Shown here: positions 43,140-51,841 of the stretch, in pieces | Layout: each line of letters begins with the position of its first letter | How positions within the stretch are numbered: position 1 is the stretch's first letter | Assembly (NCBI GenBank): GCA_009776955.1 | Contig: WRMW01000003.1 | Span: 124,001 to 188,000 of the forward strand | Length of the DNA stretch: 64,000 nt | Direction of reading: 5' to 3' | Source of the DNA: Clostridiales bacterium | Lineage (GTDB): Bacteria > Bacillota > Clostridia > Peptostreptococcales > Anaerovoracaceae | Translations under genes and position numbers: made by a program | The notes under the pieces: model-generated | Database searches by the model: none | What the model was told of the DNA's origin: nothing | The model's input: only the letters and a program-made list of their open reading frames with translations

Positions 43140-46100
43140 ATGCTTATAAAGATCAACACCTTACTTATTGCGATGCTCGTTATCGCGCTCTTTCTCGGCT
43201 CGTTTATGAGTGTCACCGCCGAGCCCCCCACGACGAGCCATACGGAGACGGGGCCTGCGGAGAGCGAGCCTCCTGCCATTTTTGACGAACATACGTTTTT
43301 GCATGACATTCCGCCAGAGGGAAACCCGGCCGAGGATATGCTTACCCTCGACATAGACATAGACGAGCCGGCACCCACAGAGACGAAGCCTGCGTTCCTT
43401 TCGCTGGAATCCGCCCAACTCGCCCCGATGTCAAATGTCATCGTGCCTGTCGCCCCGCTGGTGAACATAACGGTAAGTGACGAGGCCGCTCTCAGAAAAG
43501 CCATCACGGACGCAGATGACAATGCACCTTATCACATAAGGCTTGATGCGAATATACATCTGACAGGAAGTGCCTTGGCAATCCCTGCAAACAAGAACAT
43601 CTGGCTTACCGGCGCCATTCTCGTGGCTGGAAGGGTATTTCCAGTCAGCGTTATTGGAGCCCACAATCAAACGACTGTGACCATCGCCGCCAATGCTGTC
43701 CTTAATATAGATGGTGTTTCCATAACCCACGCCAACGGCATCAACGAGGAAGGGGTAATGGTGACAAGCAGAAGGGGCAGGGGGGTCACCGTCAACGGTA
43801 CGCTCAATCTGGTTTCAGGGGGGATCACGCACAACCGCTTTGTGGGCAACGGCGGAGGGGTGAGCATAAACAGCACCGGCATCTTCAATATGTATGGCGG
43901 AAATATCTCTTATAACTATGCCAATAGCGATACCTCCACCGATCCGGCGACAATCAACTGGGGCGGGGGCGTATACGTTTCTGGCGGGGTGTTCAATCTA
44001 TATGGCGGGGAAATTGTACACAACAGAGCCACCGCAGCAGGCGGAGGGGTCAGGGTCCAATCAGGGCACTTCAATATGCACAACGGCTATATTTACGACA
44101 ACTGGTCGTCCACGAGCTCGGGCGGCGGCGTGAGTTCAAACGCGACCAGCAGGATGTACGGCGGGGGAATCCAGGAAAACGGCCTCAACAGAGACAATGA
44201 AACAACTCCTGTGACAACAACAGCCGGCGGCGGCATCGGGGTCGTGGGCGGCACCTTCACGATGCTGGGCGGAGAAGTGTCGAATAACTATTCAGGTTCG
44301 TCGGGCGGCGGCGGGGTATATATCTCAGGGGGCACGTTCAGGCTTGCTGCAGAGGACGGGTATGACGGCGGTAGCATTGCTGCTAACGAGACCAGAGGGC
44401 CAGGGGGCGGCATAAGGAATAACGGGGGAACCCTCCAAATCACAGGCGGGAATATCATCGGTAACTATGCAGGGGGAGGAGTCGATCTCGCCCATGACAG
44501 CGGGAGGAACGGCGGAGGCATCGTCGGGGCCATATCGGGCACGATGGCGAATGTGAAGATAAGCGACAACAAATGCACCGGCTCGGGAGGGGGAATATCT
44601 ACAGCAAACGCCCTCACGGCCGACCGTGTCGAAATAACCGGAAATTTTGCGGGCGCTACAGGCGGCGGCATACGATCCTCAGGCACACTGACATTGTCCA
44701 ACTCGAGCATATCAGAAAACACCGCAAGAAGTTCAGGCGGCGGCATATACAAATCGGCGGGCAGCACCGTCCTGAACAGCAGCGCCGTGAGCTTAAACAA
44801 CTCATACAACGACCTTGTGCATGAAGTCGATGACGATGGCAACCCTCTTTCCTCGTCCGCTTACGAAGGAGGCCATGGCGGCGGTATCTATCAAGGCGGC
44901 GGGTCAAGCATAAGGCTGACGCACACCGAGCTTGAAGACAATATAGCAGGTCGCTCAGGCGGCGGGCTTTACTCGACGGGTTCTGTCACCCTGACCGACT
45001 CGTCGGTCAGCCAGAACGTTGCTGAAGGATGGAACATCAACACAGGGGAATACACTGGCGCTGGCGGCGGGTTGCGCGCCGTGGACGCGACGGTCACGGT
45101 GAACAACTCCGTCATTGAGGGCAACCGTTCCAACAAGGGCGGCGGGATATACGCAAACTCGACAGTGACCGTCACTTCCGGCACGATCTCAAAAAACACG
45201 GCATTCCTCAACGGCGGCGGGATATGGGTGACGGACACCACTAGCAACCTCACCAGGGCAAGAATCGCCGCAGGGGTTACTTTCTCTGGAAACCTTGCCT
45301 CTAACGGAGGGCCTTACCCTAGAAGGCCTGCCGACATCACCACATACAATAACAACATCGGGTCGAGCGGCACGGGCGTCACATGGACATACCCCTGGAG
45401 CCAAGGTTACAACAACCACGACATAGCCTATGTCAACGGCGAGGAGATAACATCCCCCGTCCATAGGGTGACCGTCAACTCGTCCTGGGCGACGGGGCAG
45501 TGGCCACACTCCATTCATTCATTGTCAGGCACGGGCGATTACATATTCGGCGAATCAATTGTACAGATTGATGCAGGGTCGAGGACGGGCTACTCTTTCA
45601 GCGGCTGGACGGTGAACAGCGGCGGCGCATCCCTCGCAAACCCGAACTCCGCCGTGACGACATTCCCTATGGCCGACTCGTCGGTGACGGTCACTGCGAA
45701 CTGGACGGCAAACAGCTATACCGTCACCCTTGACAGGCAGGGCGGCAGCGGTGGTACTGCCAGCGTCACTGCCGTTTTCGATTCAAATATGCCTGCGATG
45801 ACCAGACCAACCCGCACGGGCTACACGTTCGGCGGCTACTGGACAGGGGCAGGAGGCACGGGCACGATGTACTACACAAACACAGGCGCTTCGGCTAGGG
45901 CATGGAACCTACCATCCGACACAACGCTTTACGCTCGATGGACGGCAAGCACTTACACCATAACCTACGACACCAACGGCGGGACAGGCAGCATGGCACA
46001 GACAACTGCGACATATGACGCAAGCGTATCGCTAAGGGCGAACAGCTTCACACGCACTGGCTACACCTTCGCAGGCTGGGCCACAAGCACGGCAGGCCCT

Positions 46101-48941
46101 GTCGCATATCAGGATTTGTATTCCTTCACCCCTTACAAGATCGCGAGCGGGCTGTCGCTTTTTGCCGTATGGACCGCCAACACCTATACCGTGACTTACA
46201 ACGACAATGGCGGGTTCGGCACAATGGGGGAAGGCACGGCCACGTTCGACTCCCCGTTCACCATTGCCGCCAACGCTTTTGCGAGGCCAGGCTTTCAGTT
46301 CAGGGGATGGAACACGGCTTCAAACGGGCTCGGCACGGCATACGAGCCGGATCATGCGTTTTCGCCTTGGGGCATGACATCGAACTTGAGCCTTTACGCT
46401 CAATGGGATGTCTGGGTGACAGTCTCGCTTGATGTAAGAAAGGACGGAGAGCCTTGGGATAGCCATGGGAAATCGTTTGAACTCAGACTGGATGGAAACG
46501 AGGATACGAGGATGCCTCTGTCATACAAAGGCGGCATGCTAACGACCGAGGCCAGTAGCGGAATATGGAAAGTGTTTGAAAACGGCATCGACACCAGCCG
46601 GACCATTGCTGTCACAGGGAGCCATGCGGAGTTTGCCTTGGATTACCATACAATAATGTTTTCCGCTGAACCTGACCCATTTACTCCGTCTGTAAACGCA
46701 ACCGCCTCGGCTACATATGGGGGCGAGGACATCGCGAGCGGGTCTGTCTTGCTTGGCGGCAGGGAGCTTATCGTCACGATTGCGGCCACTGGCGCTGACA
46801 GCTACGGATATGCGTGGAGCGGCGGCAGCATCGGGACAGGAGCGACACGAATCGTCTCGGCTGTGGCTTCTTTGCAAAACATAGCCTGCCAAGTCACAGG
46901 CCTGTATGCACCCTCAATATCGTCAAACGCCTTTCTGGGCGGTACGGACGGCAAGGGCGGCACGGTCGGCGTGCCATACAGCCAAAGCCTTGCAGCAGAG
47001 GGGACGCAGCCTGTCACATGGAGCGTGGAAAGCGGCACCATGCCGCCCGGCCTGACGCTCCTAGGCAATGGCACGATCGAGGGGACTCCGACCGCGGCAG
47101 GCGTCTACGCTTTCACCGTGCGGGCGCAAAACGGCGTGATTCCCGCCGCGTCAAAAGACTTCGAGATAAATATAAGCGGCGGCATCGCCACGCTCAATGC
47201 CTACAAGGACGGCGCCCCGTGGGGCGGGCACGGCAAAGATTTTGAGCTGCGGCTAAACACTGACGAGAGCGTAAGGACGGCTCTGGCAGGCACGGGCGGC
47301 ATCCTGGCGGCAAGCGTCGCAAACGGACTGTGGAAAGTCTACGACGGCGGCGTGTACACCGAAACGGACATCCATATCAACGACTTAAACGCCGTCGGGC
47401 GGCTTTCGTACTATACGGTGAACTACGCCGTTTCGCCCCACCCCGATTCTCCTAAACTCGCCGTAAGCGCCGAAGCGACATACGACGGCATCCCAGTGGA
47501 AAACGGGGACATAGTCCTTGGCGGCGGCGAGCTTGCCGTAACGGTCAAAGCGGAGGGTGCGGTCGGCTATGAGTATTATTGGGGCGGCGTGACGGCGGGC
47601 GGATCGCCAAATACGGTGCCAAGCGGGTCGCATACATACACGGCCACGCTCGCATCCACCTCAGCCATATCGTGCCGCGTGGCGGGGATATATACAGCGA
47701 CACTGAACGTATACAATGACGGCTCGCCGTGGAGCGATTACGAAAAAAATTATTCATTGAAGCCTGGCACGGGCGAGAACGCAATTGTGGCGATGACGAA
47801 CATGGGTTCTTCTTCGAGTGCTGAAGTCAGAAGCGGCACGTGGATGGTGTATGACGGCGACACCTACACCGGCATCACGATTGCGGTAAGCGGGCAAGAT
47901 GCCGACGCCACGCTCGCCTATTACACGGCGACCGCGAATGTCTATAGGGACGGCGAGCCGTGGGCTGCCCATGGCAGGGATCTGACGCTTAGGGCTGCAG
48001 GGAATGCGAGCGTGGTCATCCCTCTCGGCTTTGGCGAGGGGGGCGAGATGACCGCGCCCGTCTGGAACGGGACTTGGGCTGTTTATGATGGCAACAATCC
48101 CACCGGGCAGTCAATAACGATAAACAATCGTGCGAGGGACGGCGCTGTTGCATATATGCCGCTCTATGAGCACTTGGTTGAGGCTTACGATGTCACGTTG
48201 AGCGTCAACAAGGACGGAGCGGCGTGGGAAGACCATGGGAAGGTGTTCGCTCTCAGGTATTCGGCGGACGGAGAGATAGGCAAGCCCGTAGCGAATGGTG
48301 TGGCAAGAGGCGTGCCAAACGGCGTGTGGAGGCTTTTTGAAAGCGGGCAGGACACGGGCGCGCAGATAAAGGTAAACAGCCGGCCGGTCAATGCGACGCT
48401 GAACTACAACACCGTTGTCAAGCCTGGGGATTCAGGGGCGAGCTCGGGCTCGGGCTCAGGTGCGGGCACTGGCTCTGGGTCGGGCTCTGGGTCGGGGGCA
48501 GGTTCGGGGGCAGGTTCGGATTCGGGGGCGGGGCAGGACACGGACAGCATATATCTGACGGATGTGGTGATTGCGGATGAGGGAGGAGACCGCACGGCGG
48601 CGGACTCGGATTCCACAACCCTGGGAAACATAGTGGACGGAGGTTCGGGCGGAGGTTCGGGCGGTGCAGGGTCAGGCGGTGATGGAAGTGGCGGTGATGG
48701 TGGCGGCGGGGGCGGAGGTTCGAGCTTGGGCAGCCTTATGCAGGAAATCGGCAACCTCGTTTTGCGTGCGGTCGAAGCGTTGATCGCCCTGCCGCTTGCG
48801 GACAAGGTGTTGCTAGGCACCGCCGCCTGCGCCCTCGGATTGTTGTGCAAACTGATGTTCGGATTTTTCGCAGGAGGGCCAAAGCGTAAAGGCGATAGGG
48901 ACGGCAGAGGCGGAAAGGTAAGGTCGCCCGCCTACGCCTGA
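43140..48941 (+). CDS. Giant surface adhesin with beta-helix and multiple repeat types
   Basis: The 1933-residue protein has a signal peptide (LLIAMLVIALFLGSFMSVTA), a right-handed beta-helix region of GGG-type rungs (about residues 130-720), three or four InlB-type (Listeria-Bacteroides) repeats with Y-x-V-T-Y/F-D and GYTFxGW motifs (about 780-1090), an Ig-like region (PVTWSVESGTMPPGL), and five copies of a ~75-residue repeat (V-x-KDG-x-PW-x-x-HGK ... GxWxVY) between 1090 and 1760. A Ser-Gly and Gly-rich linker, a membrane helix (VLLGTAACALGLLCKLMFGFF) and a basic tail end it. No LPxTG. Last gene of the Tad-like cluster, so probably its client or tip adhesin. Confidence 0.85.
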   Translation: MLIKINTLLIAMLVIALFLGSFMSVTAEPPTTSHTETGPAESEPPAIFDEHTFLHDIPPEGNPAEDMLTLDIDIDEPAPTETKPAFLSLESAQLAPMSNVIVPVAPLVNITVSDEAALRKAITDADDNAPYHIRLDANIHLTGSALAIPANKNIWLTGAILVAGRVFPVSVIGAHNQTTVTIAANAVLNIDGVSITHANGINEEGVMVTSRRGRGVTVNGTLNLVSGGITHNRFVGNGGGVSINSTGIFNMYGGNISYNYANSDTSTDPATINWGGGVYVSGGVFNLYGGEIVHNRATAAGGGVRVQSGHFNMHNGYIYDNWSSTSSGGGVSSNATSRMYGGGIQENGLNRDNETTPVTTTAGGGIGVVGGTFTMLGGEVSNNYSGSSGGGGVYISGGTFRLAAEDGYDGGSIAANETRGPGGGIRNNGGTLQITGGNIIGNYAGGGVDLAHDSGRNGGGIVGAISGTMANVKISDNKCTGSGGGISTANALTADRVEITGNFAGATGGGIRSSGTLTLSNSSISENTARSSGGGIYKSAGSTVLNSSAVSLNNSYNDLVHEVDDDGNPLSSSAYEGGHGGGIYQGGGSSIRLTHTELEDNIAGRSGGGLYSTGSVTLTDSSVSQNVAEGWNINTGEYTGAGGGLRAVDATVTVNNSVIEGNRSNKGGGIYANSTVTVTSGTISKNTAFLNGGGIWVTDTTSNLTRARIAAGVTFSGNLASNGGPYPRRPADITTYNNNIGSSGTGVTWTYPWSQGYNNHDIAYVNGEEITSPVHRVTVNSSWATGQWPHSIHSLSGTGDYIFGESIVQIDAGSRTGYSFSGWTVNSGGASLANPNSAVTTFPMADSSVTVTANWTANSYTVTLDRQGGSGGTASVTAVFDSNMPAMTRPTRTGYTFGGYWTGAGGTGTMYYTNTGASARAWNLPSDTTLYARWTASTYTITYDTNGGTGSMAQTTATYDASVSLRANSFTRTGYTFAGWATSTAGPVAYQDLYSFTPYKIASGLSLFAVWTANTYTVTYNDNGGFGTMGEGTATFDSPFTIAANAFARPGFQFRGWNTASNGLGTAYEPDHAFSPWGMTSNLSLYAQWDVWVTVSLDVRKDGEPWDSHGKSFELRLDGNEDTRMPLSYKGGMLTTEASSGIWKVFENGIDTSRTIAVTGSHAEFALDYHTIMFSAEPDPFTPSVNATASATYGGEDIASGSVLLGGRELIVTIAATGADSYGYAWSGGSIGTGATRIVSAVASLQNIACQVTGLYAPSISSNAFLGGTDGKGGTVGVPYSQSLAAEGTQPVTWSVESGTMPPGLTLLGNGTIEGTPTAAGVYAFTVRAQNGVIPAASKDFEINISGGIATLNAYKDGAPWGGHGKDFELRLNTDESVRTALAGTGGILAASVANGLWKVYDGGVYTETDIHINDLNAVGRLSYYTVNYAVSPHPDSPKLAVSAEATYDGIPVENGDIVLGGGELAVTVKAEGAVGYEYYWGGVTAGGSPNTVPSGSHTYTATLASTSAISCRVAGIYTATLNVYNDGSPWSDYEKNYSLKPGTGENAIVAMTNMGSSSSAEVRSGTWMVYDGDTYTGITIAVSGQDADATLAYYTATANVYRDGEPWAAHGRDLTLRAAGNASVVIPLGFGEGGEMTAPVWNGTWAVYDGNNPTGQSITINNRARDGAVAYMPLYEHLVEAYDVTLSVNKDGAAWEDHGKVFALRYSADGEIGKPVANGVARGVPNGVWRLFESGQDTGAQIKVNSRPVNATLNYNTVVKPGDSGASSGSGSGAGTGSGSGSGSGAGSGAGSDSGAGQDTDSIYLTDVVIADEGGDRTAADSDSTTLGNIVDGGSGGGSGGAGSGGDGSGGDGGGGGGGSSLGSLMQEIGNLVLRAVEALIALPLADKVLLGTAACALGLLCKLMFGFFAGGPKRKGDRDGRGGKVRSPAYA

Positions 48942-49582
48942 GTCTTGCCGCTGTACAGGCAGAGGTCGCTTACGATGCATCCACCGCACTCCGGCCTGCG
49001 TGCGTGGCAGACCCGACGGCCGTGAAATATAAAGTAATGATGGGCGGCTGAAAGCCGCCCTTTTGGGATGCATGTGACAAGCGCCTCCTCGGTTTTTTCC
49101 GGCGTGCTCTCGCAGCACAGGCCTATACGGTTTGCCACGCGGAACACATGCGTGTCCACCGGCATACGTTCCTGTCCGAACCCGAACGCCAGAACGACGT
49201 TTGCCGTCTTGCGCCCCACCCCCGGAAGCGTAAGGAGTTCATCAAAATCGCCAGGCACCTCGCCGCCGTAACGCTCGCCCAATATGGCGGCGAGCTTCAC
49301 TATATTCGCGGCCTTCGTGCGGTAAAGCCCTATGGTCCGTATCACCTCAGCCACCTCAGCGGGGTCGGCGGCGCCAAGCGCCGCCGCGTCCGGCCACCGC
49401 CTAAACAGCTCAGGCGTCACCTTATTGACCGAGGCATCCGTTGTCTGCGCCGAAAGCACCACGCACACAAGCAGTTCAAACACGCCGGAATGTACGAGCG
49501 CCGTGCCCTCGCCCTCGTATGACACGGCTAGGCGGTCCACCACCTCCGCAACCTTATTCTTGCTTAGAATCTTATCGCCCAT
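48932..49582 (-). CDS. nth: Endonuclease III
   Basis: The 216-residue base-excision glycosylase/AP lyase has the HhH motif LPGVGRKTANVVLAF with catalytic Lys, the later Asp in VDTHVFRVANRIG, and the Fe-S cluster cysteines CHARRPECGGCIVSDLC. I chose ATG 49582, 8 bp after a -10 box TATACT. Its end overlaps the adhesin end by 10 bp. Confidence 0.94.
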   Translation of the reverse strand: MGDKILSKNKVAEVVDRLAVSYEGEGTALVHSGVFELLVCVVLSAQTTDASVNKVTPELFRRWPDAAALGAADPAEVAEVIRTIGLYRTKAANIVKLAAILGERYGGEVPGDFDELLTLPGVGRKTANVVLAFGFGQERMPVDTHVFRVANRIGLCCESTPEKTEEALVTCIPKGRLSAAHHYFIFHGRRVCHARRPECGGCIVSDLCLYSGKTQA

Positions 49583-49590
49583 ATGCATAG

Positions 49591-49596
49591 AGTATA
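49591..49596 (-). promoter_or_regulatory. Extended -10 box of nth
   Basis: TATACT preceded by ATGG on the minus strand, 8 bp before ATG 49582. There is no room for a Shine-Dalgarno, which suggests leaderless translation. Confidence 0.5.
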
Positions 49597-49818
49597 CCAT
49601 GCGATCAGCAGCGGCACACAATTTGCGAGCCTCCACAGAAGCGCGCAATTCCACTGGAAAATGCCGTCGCAAATCAAACTGTCTGAGCCAGCGAGCGTAG
49701 CGAGTGCTGCGAGTTTTTGATTTGCAGGCAGAGGCCAGCATGGAATTTCCAGCTTCGAGGACTAGCGAGCAGAATTGTCGTGACGCTGCAAGCCGCTAAA
49801 TTCCGTGCCCACCGCCCC
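49597..49818. other. Intergenic region without recognised features
   Basis: About 220 bp between nth and rlmN. It contains GAGCGTAGCGAG-like short repeats but no convincing gene, promoter for rlmN or terminator. Confidence 0.4.
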
Positions 49819-50853
49819 CTATTTTCTACGCAAGCGTAACTGTCCGCACGCCGCCCCAATATCCGCCCCCAACGACCGCCTTACCGTCGCCGGCACCCCC
49901 TTTCGCCCAAGCCCCTCACGAAACCTCTCAGCCGCCTCGGAGCCCGACCCGTGCACCGTGCCAAGACCCGTACCCGCCCCATTAAGCGGTATCAAATTCA
50001 CGAGGCAATTCATCCCCCTAAGCAACGCCGCCAGCTCCGCCGCATGACCCGCCCCATCATTGAACCCATCGATCAATGCGTACTCAAACGTCGTTCGCCT
50101 ATGCGTAGCCTCGTAATGCCTGCGTGCCGCCTCCACCACTGCCCGCACCCCATACTTCTTCGTGACAGGCATCATCTGCACCCTAAGCTCATCGTTCGGC
50201 GCGTGCAGCGACACCGCAAGCTCCACCTGCGGCAATTCCGCCGCAAGCCTTTTCATCCCCGGCACAATCCCGCACGTCGACAGCGTGATTGAACGCCGCG
50301 ACAGATCGCGCCCATGATCGTCCGTGAAATTCTCAATGAACTTTTTTACATTGTCGAAATTGTCAAGTGGCTCGCCTATCCCCATCAACACGATATTCTT
50401 CGTGCGGGCACCCGCCGCATTCTCCGACAGGATCACCTGGAGCGCCATTTCTGCCGGGCTGAGGTTCCGCGAAAGCCCAAGCTCCCCCGACGCACAAAAC
50501 AAGCACCCCATCCTGCACCCCGCCTGCGTGGAAATGCAGACCGAGTTGCGGTCCTTGTACTTCATAAACACCGTCTCGATCTCGATATAGTTCCCATCGT
50601 GCGTCCCGAACAAGTGCTTAGTTGTCTGCCCGTCCGCAGAAGATATGGACTCCACAAGGCCGAGGTCATCGATGCAGGCCGCCGCCATAAGCTTCTCCCG
50701 CACCGCCGCCGGCACATCGGTCATCTTCGCAAAATCGTTCACGCCCTTGGCATAAAGCCACGAGTAAAGCTGACGTGCCCTAAAAGGCCTCTCGCCGAGC
50801 CCGTCGCAAAAATCCACCAGCTCGGCAAGGCTTAAATCATACAACGAAACCAT
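49819..50853 (-). CDS. rlmN: 23S rRNA (adenine-2503-C2)-methyltransferase RlmN
   Basis: The 344-residue radical SAM enzyme methylates A2503 of 23S rRNA and A37 of some tRNAs. The cluster motif is CRMGCLFCAS, preceded by SVCISTQAG. GIGEPLDNFDNV and the C-terminal Cys in DIGAACGQL are conserved. It starts 6 bp after the cyclophilin gene, so it is co-transcribed. Confidence 0.96.
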   Translation of the reverse strand: MVSLYDLSLAELVDFCDGLGERPFRARQLYSWLYAKGVNDFAKMTDVPAAVREKLMAAACIDDLGLVESISSADGQTTKHLFGTHDGNYIEIETVFMKYKDRNSVCISTQAGCRMGCLFCASGELGLSRNLSPAEMALQVILSENAAGARTKNIVLMGIGEPLDNFDNVKKFIENFTDDHGRDLSRRSITLSTCGIVPGMKRLAAELPQVELAVSLHAPNDELRVQMMPVTKKYGVRAVVEAARRHYEATHRRTTFEYALIDGFNDGAGHAAELAALLRGMNCLVNLIPLNGAGTGLGTVHGSGSEAAERFREGLGRKGVPATVRRSLGADIGAACGQLRLRRK

Positions 50854-50859
50854 TGGGCA

Positions 50860-51513
50860 TTATTGCCTGCGTATCGTCTCCATGACCGGCGGGTCTATCG
50901 CCCTGTCCCCGTTCACCGGCACGGACGCAATCGCATCGACCACTTCGATGCCAGAAATCACCTTGCCAAATGGCGCATAATCGCCATCAAGGAAGAAGCA
51001 GTCCACGTCCGTGATAAAGAACTGGCTGCCCGCCGAGTTTGGATCGCCCGAGCGCGCCATGCCTATGGTGCCGCGCGTAAAGCTGAGGGGGTTGTCATAC
51101 CCATTGGCCGCAAACTCGCCGAAGATACGCTCACTCGGCCCGCCGGTGCCCGTACCGTCAGGACACCCGCCCTGAATCATAAACCCTTGGGAAATCCTAT
51201 GGAAAGTCAGGCCGTCATAAAAGCCTTGGTCTACAAGCTTGAGAAAGTTCTCCACCGAGATCGGCGCTGCGTCTGCGTCAAGCTCCAACACTATCACGCC
51301 GCCGTCCTGCATAACTATCTCCACAACCGGCGACCCATCAGACTGAGCCGCATCGCCGCCCGCATCCGAAGGCGCCGTAGTCGTGGCATCGTTGCCACCG
51401 TCGTTCAAATCTACCGACCCGCCCGGCTCGCCGCCGCCAGAGCTACACCCCGCAAGCAGAGCGCCCGACGCCAAGGCAAACGCCATCGCCAATATCAGCT
51501 TATTTCGCTTCAT
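50860..51513 (-). CDS. Peptidyl-prolyl cis-trans isomerase (cyclophilin), lipoprotein
   Basis: The 217-residue protein has a lipoprotein signal ending LASGALLAGC, a low-complexity Gly/Asp/Thr linker and a cyclophilin domain (FLKLVDQGFYDGLTFHRISQGFMIQGG, GTIGMARSGDPNSAGSQFFI, FGKVISGIEVVDAI). It should help folding of secreted proteins outside the membrane. The start (51513, or 51519) overlaps the end of the small membrane protein gene. Confidence 0.92.
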   Translation of the reverse strand: MKRNKLILAMAFALASGALLAGCSSGGGEPGGSVDLNDGGNDATTTAPSDAGGDAAQSDGSPVVEIVMQDGGVIVLELDADAAPISVENFLKLVDQGFYDGLTFHRISQGFMIQGGCPDGTGTGGPSERIFGEFAANGYDNPLSFTRGTIGMARSGDPNSAGSQFFITDVDCFFLDGDYAPFGKVISGIEVVDAIASVPVNGDRAIDPPVMETIRRQ

Positions 51514-51799
51514 CGTCATTTTCCTCATCGTCCTCCTCATTTTCTCCATCATACTCTCCATAATATTCATCCTCGTACTCCTCGTCTTCCGCGCCGTCGC
51601 GCTCCTCCGTTACGATTCGCAACCCATACCGGCCGTCATCCTGCCCGAATTGCCCTGCGCCCGTACCGTGGTTCTCCTCCTCAGCCCGGCTTTGCTTTAT
51701 CTTTTCGCGTAGGAAATGGGCGATAATAAGCACGACCGCAATCAAAATGGCCGAGACTATCACCGTAGGGTTTGCAAAAATGTTTTCGCCGCTACTCAT
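51500..51799 (-). CDS. Small membrane protein with acidic tail
   Basis: The 99-residue protein has one membrane helix near the N-terminus (VIVSAILIAVVLIIAHFL) and ends in a strongly acidic, Tyr-rich tail of over 30 residues (DEEYEDEYYGEYDGENEEDD). The family is not recognised. It starts a short operon with the cyclophilin and rlmN and is divergent from the XdhC-like gene across a symmetrical promoter. Confidence 0.65.
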   Translation of the reverse strand: MSSGENIFANPTVIVSAILIAVVLIIAHFLREKIKQSRAEEENHGTGAGQFGQDDGRYGLRIVTEERDGAEDEEYEDEYYGEYDGENEEDDEENDDEAK

Positions 51800-51803
51800 G
51801 CGC

Positions 51804-51836
51804 CTATTCTACCACAAGATACATATGGTAGAATAG
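51804..51836. promoter_or_regulatory. Symmetrical divergent promoter (11-bp inverted repeat)
   Basis: CTATTCTACCA (51804-51814) and TGGTAGAATAG (51826-51836) form a perfect inverted repeat with 11-bp spacing. Each arm holds an outward extended -10 box TGG-TAGAAT, 6-7 bp before the start codons at 51799 (minus) and 51842 (plus). The element seems to drive both leaderless transcripts or to bind one regulator. Confidence 0.65.
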
Positions 51837-51841
51837 ACCCT

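Noticed and set aside
49597-49818. Search for a small RNA or gene between nth and rlmN
   Set aside because: No promoter-terminator pair or coding frame with a ribosome-binding site.
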